Of a stretch of 64,000 bases of DNA, positions 1-9,411 are shown piece after piece. Source of the stretch: Sulfurospirillum sp. UCH001 (GTDB lineage: Bacteria > Campylobacterota > Campylobacteria > Campylobacterales > Sulfurospirillaceae). The stretch is from the NCBI RefSeq assembly GCF_001548035.1, contig NZ_AP014723.1, positions 992,001 to 1,056,000 on the forward strand, in the 5' to 3' direction. Each line of letters begins with the position of its first letter. The stretch's first letter is position 1. Under the pieces are notes generated by a model. It searched no databases and was not told the origin of the DNA. It was given only the letters and a program-made list of their open reading frames with translations. Made by a program: the position numbers and the translations under genes.

Positions 1-1
1 T

Positions 2-58
2 GAATACGAATGTTTAGGTAAAATAAAAGTTGAAAATGGACGCATAAAGCGTACGTAA
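2..58 (+). CDS. C-terminal end of an upstream gene (partial)
   Basis: The first bases read as an open frame, ending EYECLGKIKVENGRIKRT at a TAA, and stop 9 nt before the next start codon. The short spacing suggests the gene is in the same operon as the TSUP transporter. Eighteen residues are too few to identify it. Confidence 0.45.
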   Translation, partial: EYECLGKIKVENGRIKRT

Positions 59-67
59 AGGACACGT

Positions 68-871
68 ATGGGACTTGAGTGGATTGTAGCATTCTTAGTG
101 TTAGGGTTAGTCGTTGGTTTTATGGCTGGGCTGCTTGGTATTGGAGGGGGAGGCATTATGGTGCCCGTGCTTACATCCATTTTCTTAGCACAAGGTGTTC
201 CTGTTGAACAGGTAGTTCATATGGCACTTGGTACCTCTATGGCATCTATCGTTTTTACCTCATTTGCAAGTATGCGAGCACACCATAAAAAGGGTGCGGT
301 GATGTGGAATGTGGTGAAGGTCATGGCAGGTGGTGTTATTATCGGAACGTTTGCTGCAACATTTTTAGCAACGTATATGAAATCCGTACATCTGGCAATT
401 TTCTTTGCTATTTTTATGGCTTATGTTTCTATTCAAATGGCCATTGATAAAAAACCAAAACCAAGTCGCGAACTCTCCACGCCTGTTTCTTTATTTAGTG
501 TAGGTTCACTCATTGGTATTGTCTCAGCACTTGTATCTATTGGTGGAGGGTCTTTGACGGTACCTTATCTTGTATGGCAAAATATTGATCTTAAACGTGC
601 TATCGCTACTTCTGCAGCTATTGGATTTCCACTTTCCATTGCAGGTACTGTTGGTTATATTGTCAATGGTATGATGCATGCAGAAGGAGGTGCAGAGATG
701 ATGTTAGGTTTTGTGTATCTGCCTGGTGTTTTACTGATCTCTCTTGTGAGTTATTTTACGGCACCACTGGGTGCAAAGATGGCACATACCCTTCCTGTTG
801 GTAAACTTAAGAAGATTTTTGCTTTACTATTGATGATACTTAGTATTAAGATGTTGACATCTGTCATTTGA
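68..871 (+). CDS. TSUP family (TauE/SafE) membrane exporter
   Basis: A 267-aa integral membrane protein of the TSUP/TauE-SafE family (DUF81), which moves sulfite, sulfonates or related anions across the inner membrane. It has the family's two-fold pseudo-repeat: a glycine-rich first helix (GLLGIGGGGIMVP near residues 22-34) and the matching second-half motif SIGGGSLTVPYL near residues 157-168, separated by a cytoplasmic loop with KKPKPSRE. About eight hydrophobic segments are visible. An AAAGGA ribosome site precedes the ATG. The substrate cannot be told from sequence, and the gene is probably co-transcribed with its neighbours on both sides. Confidence 0.85.
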   Translation: MGLEWIVAFLVLGLVVGFMAGLLGIGGGGIMVPVLTSIFLAQGVPVEQVVHMALGTSMASIVFTSFASMRAHHKKGAVMWNVVKVMAGGVIIGTFAATFLATYMKSVHLAIFFAIFMAYVSIQMAIDKKPKPSRELSTPVSLFSVGSLIGIVSALVSIGGGSLTVPYLVWQNIDLKRAIATSAAIGFPLSIAGTVGYIVNGMMHAEGGAEMMLGFVYLPGVLLISLVSYFTAPLGAKMAHTLPVGKLKKIFALLLMILSIKMLTSVI

Positions 872-898
872 AATGATGTGTATAAAAGAGGATTTGTG

Positions 899-1423
899 AT
901 GCATAGAGGTTTTTTTATGGCGCTTTTATTGCCTTCTCTGCTTGTATGTGCAAGTAACCTTTTTGAGGAAAGTCACGTTGCAGCAGTTCCAAACGGTTGT
1001 ATGGAACGCATTGAAATCAAAAATAGTTATACGCCTATTGATTTGTTCAAATCCAGTGCCGTCTGTATTGAAGAGCAAAAATACCCACAAGCGGTTGAAC
1101 TCTATCTTGTTGCTACGGCATATGGTTATTTTGATACAGAGCGTGTGGTTGATAAAAGTACGAGAAACGTTCTAGATACACTAAAAACAGAGATCTTTGG
1201 CCCCATTAACGCGAATAAACGCAACCAGTTTGCAGAAGCGTTACGTGCAAGATTGGACGATATGAAATCAAGCTGTTCGTTTCTTGCAAAATTAGGAATC
1301 CCAACGTATTATCCCGAGTATATGGTCCAAACAGGCGTTACACGCGGTGATGGACTTATCTTAAACTACAATGCAAAAGCATTATGGGAAGATACACGCC
1401 TTAATTATCTGCGTTGTCCTTAA
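899..1423 (+). CDS. Hypothetical secreted protein
   Basis: A 174-aa protein I do not recognise. The start is the ATG of MHRGFFMALLLP, preceded by AAAGAGGA at a good distance; an upstream GTG at 878 lacks a ribosome site. Residues 1-19 form a signal peptide with probable cleavage after VCA, so the product should be periplasmic. Four later cysteines could form disulfides. The stretch AVCIEEQKYPQAVELYLVATAYGY resembles a single TPR/Sel1-type helical hairpin. It follows the TSUP gene by 27 nt and overlaps the convergent serine dehydratase gene by 4 nt. Confidence 0.65.
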   Translation: MHRGFFMALLLPSLLVCASNLFEESHVAAVPNGCMERIEIKNSYTPIDLFKSSAVCIEEQKYPQAVELYLVATAYGYFDTERVVDKSTRNVLDTLKTEIFGPINANKRNQFAEALRARLDDMKSSCSFLAKLGIPTYYPEYMVQTGVTRGDGLILNYNAKALWEDTRLNYLRCP

Positions 1424-2610
1424 AGATAACGCTTTGCCAGACCTCCGAGTGAGGTCTCTTTGTATTTGGTATTCATATCTTTACCTGTCTCTACCATCGT
1501 TTGAATAATCTCATCAAAACTGACTTTATGTGCTCCATCCGTGTACGAAGTGTATTCTGCTGCATCAATAGCACGAATGGCAGCCACAGCATTACGCTCA
1601 ATGCACGGCACTTGCACGTACCCTGCGATTGGGTCACATGTCATGCCTAAGTGATGCTCTAGTCCCATTTCTGCCGCATAGTCAATCTGCTGCAAATTGC
1701 CTCCAAAAAGATACGAAGCCATCCCTGCTGCCATAGAGCAGGCAACACCCACTTCTCCTTGGCAACCTACTTCTGCGCCTGAAATAGAACCATTGAATTT
1801 TACGATATTGCCTAAAAGCCCAGCAACGGCAAGAGCACGTAAACAATCAGTTTGATCTAAGTTGTAAAGTTCTTTGAGGTAACGAAGCACCGCAGGTACA
1901 ACTCCACATGCCCCACAGGTAGGTGCTGTAACAACGACATTGCCCGATGCATTTTCTTCGCTGGTTGCAAGGGCATAAGCGAAGATCATGCCGTGCGCAC
2001 GTTTTTCTTCCTTACGTGCTTTGGCAAAAAACATGGGTGCTTTTCTAGGGTATTGAAGGATACCTGGTAGTACGCCAGTTTGTTTCAGTCCTCGATCAAT
2101 TGCTGCTTGCATGGTTGTCCAAACCTCTTCAAGGTAATTCCAGATCTCTTTACCTTCGTATTCTTCAACGTATTGCCATAACTCTTTATGTTCCTTCTGA
2201 CACCATTGCATGATGTCATTCATTGTCGTAAGAGGGTAAATAGATGGCTCAGAAAGAGGGTTTTCATTTGCTTCTTTGAGTGCGCTACCACCTACACTGT
2301 AGACTTCCCATGAGCCTAGAAGCTCTTTTTTATCATCAAATGCTTCAAAAAGCATACCATTGGAGTGAAAAGGTTTTGTAATGTCAGGTCGGAAAATAAT
2401 GTCAACTCCAGAAGAGGCTAGAGCTTGGCGTAGTGCTTCATCGGTTAAGTGTCCTCGTCCTGTCGCAGCAAGAGAGCCAAAAAGTGTCACTCGGTATAAA
2501 GATGCGTTAGGAAAGCGTTTTTTAAAAAGTGTTCCTGCGTTATAAGGCCCCATTGTATGGCTTGAAGAAGGACCATGTCCAATGCAGTAAAATGATCTGA
2601 GTGATTGCAT
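1420..2610 (-). CDS. sdaA: L-serine ammonia-lyase (iron-sulfur type)
   Basis: Iron-sulfur L-serine dehydratase, converting L-serine to pyruvate and ammonia in the cytoplasm. The N-terminal beta domain carries GHGPSSSHTMGP (residues 11-22); the alpha domain carries APTCGACG, CQGEVGVACSMAAG and CDPIAGYVQVPC, which supply the [4Fe-4S] cysteines and substrate loop. It is a single chain of 396 aa, shorter than the roughly 455-aa E. coli SdaA, with a short linker between domains. A ribosome site AAAGGTG precedes the ATG. In Campylobacterota serine is a major carbon source, so this is likely a catabolic enzyme. A divergent promoter region separates it from ruvX. Confidence 0.93.
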   Translation of the reverse strand: MQSLRSFYCIGHGPSSSHTMGPYNAGTLFKKRFPNASLYRVTLFGSLAATGRGHLTDEALRQALASSGVDIIFRPDITKPFHSNGMLFEAFDDKKELLGSWEVYSVGGSALKEANENPLSEPSIYPLTTMNDIMQWCQKEHKELWQYVEEYEGKEIWNYLEEVWTTMQAAIDRGLKQTGVLPGILQYPRKAPMFFAKARKEEKRAHGMIFAYALATSEENASGNVVVTAPTCGACGVVPAVLRYLKELYNLDQTDCLRALAVAGLLGNIVKFNGSISGAEVGCQGEVGVACSMAAGMASYLFGGNLQQIDYAAEMGLEHHLGMTCDPIAGYVQVPCIERNAVAAIRAIDAAEYTSYTDGAHKVSFDEIIQTMVETGKDMNTKYKETSLGGLAKRYL

Positions 2611-2742
2611 AATACACCTTTGTAGTTGACGAAAAATTGGCGGATTATAACATACAAATCTATTTTTTCTGGGAGACGCAAAGAGCGCTTTAAATCAATT
2701 TGATGTAAAATTAAGGATACATTATACAATGAAGAGTTTTAT

Positions 2743-3150
2743 GTGAAAAAAATAGCAAGTATTGATATTGGGCTCAAACGAATCGGTGTTGCACTCTGTT
2801 TGAGCTTAGATATTGTGACACCGCAAGAAGCAATCCTTCGTAAAAATCGTGATCAAGCAGCGCGCGATGTGGATGCATTTTTAAATGAGTGGAATATCGA
2901 GCTTTTAGTCGTGGGGCTTCCTAAAGGGGGCAGCAGTAGTGAAGAGATGGAACGACGCATTAAACATTTTGTATCCCTCTTAGCGTTTAGCGGAGAAGTT
3001 GTGTATCAGGATGAATATGGCTCAAGCAATGAGGCTAAAGAGATGATGCAAGGTGTGATTCGCCAAAAAAGAGATGGCAGGATTGATTCTATGGCAGCAA
3101 AGGTCATATTGGAGCGTTATTTGGATGCGAGAAAGGTACAGCATGGTTGA
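2743..3150 (+). CDS. ruvX: RuvX/YqgF family Holliday-junction resolvase-like nuclease
   Basis: A 135-aa RNase H-fold protein of the YqgF/RuvX family, implicated in 16S rRNA 5'-end processing and proposed as a Holliday-junction resolvase. The diagnostic start SIDIGLKRIGVAL contains the first catalytic Asp. VVGLPKG and DEYGSSNEA, with the second acidic residue, follow, and a final DSMAAKVILERYL helix carries the last Asp. Translation begins at a GTG. The last 8 nt overlap the start of the following TRIC gene, indicating translational coupling. Confidence 0.9.
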   Translation: MKKIASIDIGLKRIGVALCLSLDIVTPQEAILRKNRDQAARDVDAFLNEWNIELLVVGLPKGGSSSEEMERRIKHFVSLLAFSGEVVYQDEYGSSNEAKEMMQGVIRQKRDGRIDSMAAKVILERYLDARKVQHG

Positions 3151-3751
3151 GCTCATGGTCGCCGATATCATCGGTACAGTTGCTTTTGCACTCAGTGGTT
3201 TTTATGTTGCCGTAAAAGAGAAACTTGATTTATTGGGCGTATTTATTGCTTCGTTTTTAACTGCGCTTGGTGGTGGATTGGTGCGTGACATGCTTGCAGA
3301 TCGGCCTCCTTACACATTCACGAACCTAATGCCTACTTTTTTGGTTTTGGGCGTTATTGTTTTTAGTATAATGTTTAAATTACACCAAAAAGATGAGATA
3401 GAAAAGACCTTTTATTTTATCGTGAGTGATACATTAGGACTAGTCTCTTTTTCAATTACAGGTGCGCTTATTGGGTTACAAGCTGGATTTAATTTCTTTG
3501 GAGTGATTTTGCTTGCGCTGATTACTGCAGTTGGCGGTGGCGTAGTACGCGATATTTTACTTAATCGTGTACCACTTTTGTTAACCAGTGAGTTTTATGG
3601 AACGGTTGCGCTGTTGGTAGGAGCGATTTTATTTGTATTCGCACAGTTTGATATAAGTGGTTATATGCCATTGATGTTCGTTTTTACATTTGGGGTTGCC
3701 CTTAGGTTATTGGCATATTACAAACAGTGGAATTTACCTAAAATTGGGTAG
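3143..3751 (+). CDS. TRIC cation channel family membrane protein (YicG-like)
   Basis: A 202-aa inner-membrane protein of the bacterial TRIC/UPF0126 family, trimeric monovalent-cation channels. It has two homologous three-helix halves, each with the glycine signature (GGGLVRDML near residue 45 and GGGVVRDIL near residue 134). The start at MVELMVADIIG gives the family's usual length; the longer upstream reading lies inside ruvX and is rejected. It overlaps ruvX by 8 nt. Confidence 0.88.
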   Translation: MVELMVADIIGTVAFALSGFYVAVKEKLDLLGVFIASFLTALGGGLVRDMLADRPPYTFTNLMPTFLVLGVIVFSIMFKLHQKDEIEKTFYFIVSDTLGLVSFSITGALIGLQAGFNFFGVILLALITAVGGGVVRDILLNRVPLLLTSEFYGTVALLVGAILFVFAQFDISGYMPLMFVFTFGVALRLLAYYKQWNLPKIG

Positions 3752-3759
3752 CAATCCGC

Positions 3760-3765
3760 TATAAT
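3760..3765 (+). promoter_or_regulatory. -10 element upstream of argD-like gene
   Basis: A perfect TATAAT lies 24 nt before the argD-like ATG, after the TRIC stop codon. No clear -35 is visible, which is usual for Campylobacterota vegetative promoters. A GAGG ribosome site follows at 3778-3781. Confidence 0.55.
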
Positions 3766-3789
3766 TGCGTTTTTTTAGAGGAGTACGTT

Positions 3790-4977
3790 ATGGATTTTGA
3801 AACAATGGATAAAGAGTATGTGTTGCAGACTTATGCGAGAAACTATGTCAATTTTAAACACGGTATCAACGCAACACTTTTTGATGATAAAGGAAGAGAT
3901 TATATCGACTTTACGAGTGGTATCGGTGTTGTAAGTGTTGGACATGGCAATCAAAGACTTGCTGATGCGATCAGCGATCAAGCACGTCATATTATTCACA
4001 CATCAAATCTTTATATGATTGAGCCACAAGCAAGACTTGCTAAAAAAATCAATGAACTTACAGGTTTTGATGTTGGTGTCTTTTTTGGAAACTCAGGGGC
4101 TGAAGCCAATGAAGGAGCCATCAAACTTGCTCGAAAGTATGGAGAGAAAAAATTTGCCAATAAAAAATATAAAGTTTTAACTCTTGAACACTCATTTCAT
4201 GGAAGAACCATCACAACGGTCAAAGCAACAGGACAAGCAAGTTTTCATAAAAGTGCTTTTGCTCCATATCCAGAAGGGTTTTCTTATACAAAAGAGATTG
4301 CGGATCTTTATAATACCATCGATGATGAAACCGTTGCTGTAATGATAGAACTTGTGCAAGGCGAGGGCGGGGTTAAGGCATTCCCAAAAAAAGATATTCA
4401 AGACTTGGCAAAATTTCTAAAAGAAAAAGAGATTTTATTGATTATTGATGAAGTTCAAAGTGGCGTTTTTAGAAGTGGTGAGTTTTTAGCAACATCACTT
4501 TATGAGATTGAACCAGACATCATTACACTTGCAAAAGGTTTAGCAGGTGGTGTGCCAATTGGTGCTGTGGTGACAAAGCATAAAGACATTTTTGAAGCAG
4601 GTGATCATGGCAGTACGTTTGGTGGTAATTTCCTCTCTACCCGTGCAGGACTTGAAGCACTCGCTATATTGGATGAGTACAAACAAAGCGGAATGCTTGA
4701 TGAAGCATTGATCTATTTTGAGGGCAAACTCAAAGCATTGTGCAAAGCATACCCAACGTTGTTTGTAAGTGTTGAAGGTCTTGGATTGATGCGTGGTATG
4801 AGATGTGCAAACGGTGAGATTTTAGCGAGCCTTATTAAGAAAGCCTTTGAACACGGTGTATTGGTTTTAAAAGCGGGACAAAATACACTACGCTTCTTGC
4901 CACCACTGACCATTTCTAAAGAAGAGATGGATGAGGGCTTTAAGCGCTTAGAAAGTGCATGTCAAGCACTTTTGTAA
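3790..4977 (+). CDS. argD: Acetylornithine/succinyldiaminopimelate-type aminotransferase
   Basis: A 395-aa class-III PLP aminotransferase, cytoplasmic, best matching ArgD (N-acetylornithine aminotransferase of arginine synthesis). Visible motifs are FTSGIGVVSVGHG, the cofactor-binding GNSGAEANEGAIKLAR (residues 100-115), HSFHGRT, the Asp pairing with the PLP ring nitrogen in IIDEVQSG (D220) and the Schiff-base lysine in TLAKGLAGG (K249). It has its own TATAAT promoter and a GAGG ribosome site. A two-gene unit with the methyltransferase 9 nt downstream is likely. ArgD enzymes often also serve in lysine synthesis. Confidence 0.88.
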   Translation: MDFETMDKEYVLQTYARNYVNFKHGINATLFDDKGRDYIDFTSGIGVVSVGHGNQRLADAISDQARHIIHTSNLYMIEPQARLAKKINELTGFDVGVFFGNSGAEANEGAIKLARKYGEKKFANKKYKVLTLEHSFHGRTITTVKATGQASFHKSAFAPYPEGFSYTKEIADLYNTIDDETVAVMIELVQGEGGVKAFPKKDIQDLAKFLKEKEILLIIDEVQSGVFRSGEFLATSLYEIEPDIITLAKGLAGGVPIGAVVTKHKDIFEAGDHGSTFGGNFLSTRAGLEALAILDEYKQSGMLDEALIYFEGKLKALCKAYPTLFVSVEGLGLMRGMRCANGEILASLIKKAFEHGVLVLKAGQNTLRFLPPLTISKEEMDEGFKRLESACQALL

Positions 4978-4986
4978 AAGAGATTC

Positions 4987-6012
4987 GTGAAATTTAGCGC
5001 CTATATGCATGAGTGGCTCTATGGCAAGGAGGGCTACTACACCAAAGAACGAACTATCGGAAAAGAGGGTGATTTTTACACTGCTGTAAGTACGAGTATG
5101 TTCTTTGGTGGAGCTATTGCCAAACGGTTACTCTCAACGATTGAGAGTGGATTTTTAAGCTCTTCATGCCACGTGGTTGAGATTGGTGCGCATAAAGGCT
5201 ATCTTCTTGCAGATATGATTCAGTTTATCTATACTCTCAAACCTGTATTGTTATCCTCCCTAAAATTTGTTATTGTTGAGCCTTTTGAGGCGAATCAACT
5301 TATGCAAAAAGCCTATTTTGAAGAAGCATTTGGTACTGCTATAACTCTCAAACATGTCAAAAATTTAGATGAACTGAGATGTGAAGAAGCATTTTTTGTT
5401 GCCAATGAAATTTTCGATGCGTTTCCATGCGAACTTATCAAAGAAGATCAAATGCTTTTTGTCGACAAAGAAAGTCTTTTTTTTGACACGATGGATGAAA
5501 AAATGAAAGCAAAAGCAGATGAATATGGCATCAAAAAAGGCGAACTTTGTTTAGAATATGAGCCTTTTGCTAAAGCAATGCATCACTGTTGCAATCGCTT
5601 TGAATTTGTAACATTTGATTATGGTGACAAAGAAGAAAGAGGTGATTTTTCTCTGCGTGTATATGCCAACCATCAAGTCTATCCTTTCTTCACATTGACC
5701 TCTTTGGTTGAAGAAAAACTTCGCGAAAAAAATGATTTTAATGCTTTTTTTGCCAAATCAGACATTACCTATGATGTTAATTTTAGTCATCTTTTTCATG
5801 CCTTTGAAAAAAATGGCATAAAAATTCATGTGTACAGCACCCAAATGAAAGCGTTGGTTGAGTTTGGATTAACGGAACTTTTAGAACTTTTCGCAGAAAA
5901 TGTTTCTCAAAAACAGTATGAAGCTGAAATGAATAAAATTAAAATATTGATCGATCCTTCTTTTATGGGAGAACGATTTAAAATGGCATGTTTTCGTAAG
6001 GGAGAAGTATAA
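4987..6012 (+). CDS. SAM-dependent methyltransferase, MidA/NDUFAF7 family
   Basis: A 341-aa protein of the COG1565 (MidA/NDUFAF7) family, class-I methyltransferases; the mitochondrial member methylates an arginine of complex I. The characteristic N-terminal region (YGKEGYYTKERTIGKEGDFYTA, within residues 13-35, is the hallmark) is followed by the SAM motif HVVEIGAHKGYLLADM and FVANEIFDAFPC. Translation starts at a GTG. It overlaps thiS by 1 nt at TAATG. A target in the epsilon-type complex I is plausible but unproven. Confidence 0.8.
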   Translation: MKFSAYMHEWLYGKEGYYTKERTIGKEGDFYTAVSTSMFFGGAIAKRLLSTIESGFLSSSCHVVEIGAHKGYLLADMIQFIYTLKPVLLSSLKFVIVEPFEANQLMQKAYFEEAFGTAITLKHVKNLDELRCEEAFFVANEIFDAFPCELIKEDQMLFVDKESLFFDTMDEKMKAKADEYGIKKGELCLEYEPFAKAMHHCCNRFEFVTFDYGDKEERGDFSLRVYANHQVYPFFTLTSLVEEKLREKNDFNAFFAKSDITYDVNFSHLFHAFEKNGIKIHVYSTQMKALVEFGLTELLELFAENVSQKQYEAEMNKIKILIDPSFMGERFKMACFRKGEV

Positions 6013-6212
6013 TGAAATTAATTATAAATGGTGAAGCCAAAGAAAGTAATGCGCGAACAATTCAAGAATTGATCGATGAATTAGAGATTGAGAGCAAAGT
6101 CATGGCATCAGCGGTTAATATGAATGTCATCAAAAAAGAGCAGTGGAAGAGTCATCAACTCTTGGAAAATGACAAAGTAGAATTTTTACAGTTTGTAGGT
6201 GGAGGCGCTTAA
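6012..6212 (+). CDS. thiS: ThiS-like sulfur carrier protein
   Basis: A 66-aa beta-grasp sulfur carrier for thiazole synthesis. The start MKLIINGEAKE and the ending VEFLQFVGGGA are typical of ThiS, except that the usual C-terminal Gly-Gly is followed by another Gly and an Ala (GGT GGA GGC GCT TAA). Such a tail would need trimming before adenylation by ThiF, or the final residue may be tolerated. Its ATG overlaps the stop of the methyltransferase gene, and its stop abuts the convergent acpS stop with no gap. Confidence 0.82.
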   Translation: MKLIINGEAKESNARTIQELIDELEIESKVMASAVNMNVIKKEQWKSHQLLENDKVEFLQFVGGGA

Positions 6213-6587
6213 TCAGTGCCAAAGTTGGCGAGTCTCTTTTTTGCCTTCAATGACAGCTACAGCAATCGCAAAACCTTTATCGTGGGTGATGGAGAGTGAT
6301 ACATCAGTGATGTTGTAATCTTCAATGAGATGGCGTGAAAGCGTAAAAGAGGGTGCATTTTTAGCGTCTTTATAAATCTTTATATCCATAAATCCACATT
6401 TTTCACTAATGCCGATTCCAAGTGCTTTTGAAATAGCTTCTTTCGCAGCATAGAAACCAGCAGCAGTAGCATCACTTTTTGCAAGAGTCATTTCTTCAGG
6501 AGATAAAAATTTTAAAAGCGCCTTGTCTCCAAAGCGCTTTTTGAGTTTTGTGATACGTTCTATCTCAATGAGGTCTATACCGATCAT
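6213..6587 (-). CDS. acpS: Holo-[acyl-carrier-protein] synthase
   Basis: A 124-aa AcpS-type 4'-phosphopantetheinyl transferase that loads CoA-derived phosphopantetheine onto acyl carrier protein. The Mg-binding Asp in MIGIDLIEIERI and the FYAAKEAISKALG helix with the catalytic Glu and Lys are both intact, and the LSITHDKGFAIAVAV strand is typical. The start codon overlaps the fliL stop by 4 nt, so the two genes are translationally coupled. Confidence 0.93.
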   Translation of the reverse strand: MIGIDLIEIERITKLKKRFGDKALLKFLSPEEMTLAKSDATAAGFYAAKEAISKALGIGISEKCGFMDIKIYKDAKNAPSFTLSRHLIEDYNITDVSLSITHDKGFAIAVAVIEGKKETRQLWH

Positions 6588-7117
6588 TGAACCACGAAGT
6601 CTGTAAAGTAGATGTTTTTGACTTGTCCATCAGAGAGATTTTCATTGATTTTATCTAGGACTTCATCTTTGAGTTTATCTTTACCTTTGAGTGTGCTAAT
6701 CTCTTCAAAGGTTTTAGATGAGAATGTACGAATGATGATGTCACGAATCAGAGACTTTTTATGATCCATTTCTGGTTGTAACTTTGGATCACTCAGTTCT
6801 AAGTCTATAGAGACTTTTAAAAAGCGGTTACCACTTTCGCTGAGTAAGTTAACAACAAATTGTGCCATAGGATACATTGGACCAATAGCTAAATGATCTG
6901 TTGATTTTTTGCTACTTTTTTTCTTCTCAGTTTTGACATCTTGTTGTGTAGTTTGTGTTGGTGCTGCCTCATCATGGCTTCCTAAAAGTAAAAAAGCTGC
7001 TGCTCCTCCACCTATTAGAAGTACTACTAACAATACGACGACAATAATAAGCACCATATTGCTTTTAGGTTTTTTATCAACGGCACCATCAGCATCTTCA
7101 GGTTTTTTACCAGCCAT
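6584..7117 (-). CDS. fliL: Flagellar basal-body protein FliL
   Basis: A 177-aa FliL, a stator-associated flagellar motor protein. It has a short cytoplasmic lysine-rich N-terminus, one transmembrane helix at about residues 21-45, a low-complexity linker rich in T, Q, K and S, and the periplasmic FliL core with FVVNLLSESGNRFLKVSIDLEL and the conserved RDIIIRTFSSKT. An AAAGGAT site precedes the ATG. It lies away from the main flagellar operons, paired with acpS. Confidence 0.92.
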   Translation of the reverse strand: MAGKKPEDADGAVDKKPKSNMVLIIVVVLLVVLLIGGGAAAFLLLGSHDEAAPTQTTQQDVKTEKKKSSKKSTDHLAIGPMYPMAQFVVNLLSESGNRFLKVSIDLELSDPKLQPEMDHKKSLIRDIIIRTFSSKTFEEISTLKGKDKLKDEVLDKINENLSDGQVKNIYFTDFVVQ

Positions 7118-7178
7118 TCTCTATCCTTTTACATGTAAATATACGTTTCATCATATATCGTTTATTTTTATTAAAAAT

Positions 7179-8534
7179 TTACATCCATTCGATTAATTTT
7201 GACACTTCATCGATATTATAGCACTTGATACCATCGATTTTTTCTAATGGTAGAGATGGAACAACTGCTTTTTCGAACTGCTGGGACTTAGCTTCTTTGA
7301 GTCTTAGGTCAAGATTAAAAATGTCACGCACATCCCCAATCAGTGAAACTTCACCAATGAAAATGGTGTCTTTACTAATAGGGCGATTACGATAAGAGCT
7401 AATAATCGCTGCAATAATTGCAAGATCTGCCGATGTTTCATTGATCTTAATACCACCGGCAATGTTGATGTAAACATCATATTGGTTAAACGGTAAATCC
7501 AGTTTACGCTCCAAAAGCGCTAAAAGCATTGTAAGACGATTGAGTTCATACCCTGTAGCACTACGTTTAGGGTTAGGATATCCGCTGTCGCTGACTAGTG
7601 CTTGTACTTCCAAAACAATAGGGCGGCTTCCTTCCATCATAACCGTAATAGCTGAGCCTGCTTGCGCTTTTCCTCTTGTAAAAAACTTTTTAGAGACATC
7701 TTTAGCACTCACAAGGCCCACTTTAGTCATCTCAAAAATACCCACTTCACTGGTTGTTCCAAAACGGTTTTTAAAACCACGAAGAAGACGTAGCTCACGA
7801 GAAGAATCGCCTTCAAAGTAGAGTACGGTATCGACCATGTGCTCTAAAACGCGAGGACCGGCGATAGAGCCTTCTTTAGTGATATGTCCGATGATAAATG
7901 TTGCAATGTTCTTTTCTTTTCCAAAACGCATTAACTCAAAAGTGATTTCTCGTACTTGTGAGACACTTCCCGGTGCTGAGGCAATTTTTTCACTGTAAAT
8001 TGTTTGAATAGAGTCGATAATAAGTACTTCAAACGCATGTTTTTCTAGCTCTTTAAATATCGTATCGAGTCTGATTTCAGAGAGAAGATAAAGATTTGGA
8101 TAATTGCTGTCCACACGGTTTGCTCGCAATTTGATCTGACTTGATGACTCTTCCCCACTGACATAAAGAACTTTTTTACCTTCACGAGCGAGGTTTCCTG
8201 CTATTTTAAGAAGTAAGGTTGATTTACCCACACCTGGGCTTCCACCGATGAGGGTAAGGCTTCCTTGAACAATACCTCCGCCAAGCACCAAATCAAGTTC
8301 CTGATCTCCTGAGCTATAACGCTCAATTTGCTCAAAACTCACTTCAGTAATAGGAATAGCGTTACTTTGAGTATTGGCTATTGGTTTAGAATTGATCTCT
8401 TTGAGTACTTCTATCTGTTTATCGCTGAGTTCAATGTACTCATCCCATGCCCCACAATTAGGGCATTTACCAAGCCATTTGGCACTTTGATGCCCACAGG
8501 CTTGGCATTCGAAAAGAATCTGTTTTTTAGCCAT
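7179..8534 (-). CDS. radA: DNA repair protein RadA/Sms
   Basis: A 451-aa RadA (Sms), a RecA-like branch-migration ATPase in recombinational repair. The order is a C4 zinc finger at the N-terminus (CQACG and CPNCG), Walker [11 protein letters not shown] near residue 97, Walker [10 protein letters not shown], the RadA-specific LRGFKNRFG motif, and a C-terminal Lon-protease-like domain. The ATG lies inside the 3' end of ftsY (8-nt overlap), so the two are co-translated. Confidence 0.96.
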   Translation of the reverse strand: MAKKQILFECQACGHQSAKWLGKCPNCGAWDEYIELSDKQIEVLKEINSKPIANTQSNAIPITEVSFEQIERYSSGDQELDLVLGGGIVQGSLTLIGGSPGVGKSTLLLKIAGNLAREGKKVLYVSGEESSSQIKLRANRVDSNYPNLYLLSEIRLDTIFKELEKHAFEVLIIDSIQTIYSEKIASAPGSVSQVREITFELMRFGKEKNIATFIIGHITKEGSIAGPRVLEHMVDTVLYFEGDSSRELRLLRGFKNRFGTTSEVGIFEMTKVGLVSAKDVSKKFFTRGKAQAGSAITVMMEGSRPIVLEVQALVSDSGYPNPKRSATGYELNRLTMLLALLERKLDLPFNQYDVYINIAGGIKINETSADLAIIAAIISSYRNRPISKDTIFIGEVSLIGDVRDIFNLDLRLKEAKSQQFEKAVVPSLPLEKIDGIKCYNIDEVSKLIEWM

Positions 8535-9411
8535 TGTTCGTAGTAAAAATAGAATCTAAAATCGTGTCGATGTAATGATCTGCATTAAATGGGATAAGGT
8601 CGTCTCTGCCTTCTCCTACTCCCACATAGATGATAGGAAGCTCTAGTGCTTTAGCAATTCCAAAAAGTGAACCACCTTTGGCTGTACCATCAAGTTTTGT
8701 GATGATAATTGCATCAATACTTATCATCTCATGAAACGCTTTAGCTTGATTGATCGCTGATGTTCCTTGTGTCCCATCTAGAATGAGAATTTTACGATGT
8801 GGTGCGCCAGTCAGTGCCTTATCGCAGATACGAACGATTTTTTTGAGTTCGTTAGCAAGATTGACTTGATTGTGCAATCTTCCTGCTGTATCGATAATAA
8901 CATGATCGATCTTTTTAGCGACAGCTGAACTGATGGTATCGTATGCCACAGCGGAAGGGTCATGCCCTTGTTGCGTGTAAATGATGCCCACGCCAATTTT
9001 CTCTGCCCAACTTTTGAGCTGCTCAATCGCTGCGGCTCTAAAGGTATCAGCAGCACCCAAGAGTACGCTTTGATTTTCTTTTTTATAGTTGTGCGCTAGT
9101 TTGGCGATGGTGGTTGTTTTACCTGCTCCATTCACTCCAATAACGAGTTCAACAAAAGGTTTTTGCGATAGATCTTGTGTCGTTGTGTCGTATTTGAAAT
9201 AGGCTTTTAAAACACGTCTCACATCTTCACGTGCAACATTCTGTGCAGGTGGAAGATAGTAGAGAATCTCTTCAATCAACTCATAAGGAATATCAGACTC
9301 GATCAGAATTTCTTCTAGGGTCGTTTTATCAATTTTTTCGACTTTTTCAGGCAATATTTCCTTGATAGCTCCAAGGGTTTTGTCGAGACCTTTTTTAATA
9401 AAACTAAACAT
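8527..9411 (-). CDS. ftsY: Signal recognition particle receptor FtsY
   Basis: A 294-aa SRP GTPase docking ribosome-SRP complexes at the membrane. It has a short amphipathic start ([16 protein letters not shown]), the N domain, and the G domain with [37 protein letters not shown] and [10 protein letters not shown]. The acidic A domain of E. coli FtsY is absent, as in other Campylobacterota. It overlaps radA downstream and the TlpA-like gene upstream by 1 nt, so a three-gene operon is likely. Confidence 0.95.
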   Translation of the reverse strand: MFSFIKKGLDKTLGAIKEILPEKVEKIDKTTLEEILIESDIPYELIEEILYYLPPAQNVAREDVRRVLKAYFKYDTTTQDLSQKPFVELVIGVNGAGKTTTIAKLAHNYKKENQSVLLGAADTFRAAAIEQLKSWAEKIGVGIIYTQQGHDPSAVAYDTISSAVAKKIDHVIIDTAGRLHNQVNLANELKKIVRICDKALTGAPHRKILILDGTQGTSAINQAKAFHEMISIDAIIITKLDGTAKGGSLFGIAKALELPIIYVGVGEGRDDLIPFNADHYIDTILDSIFTTNNG

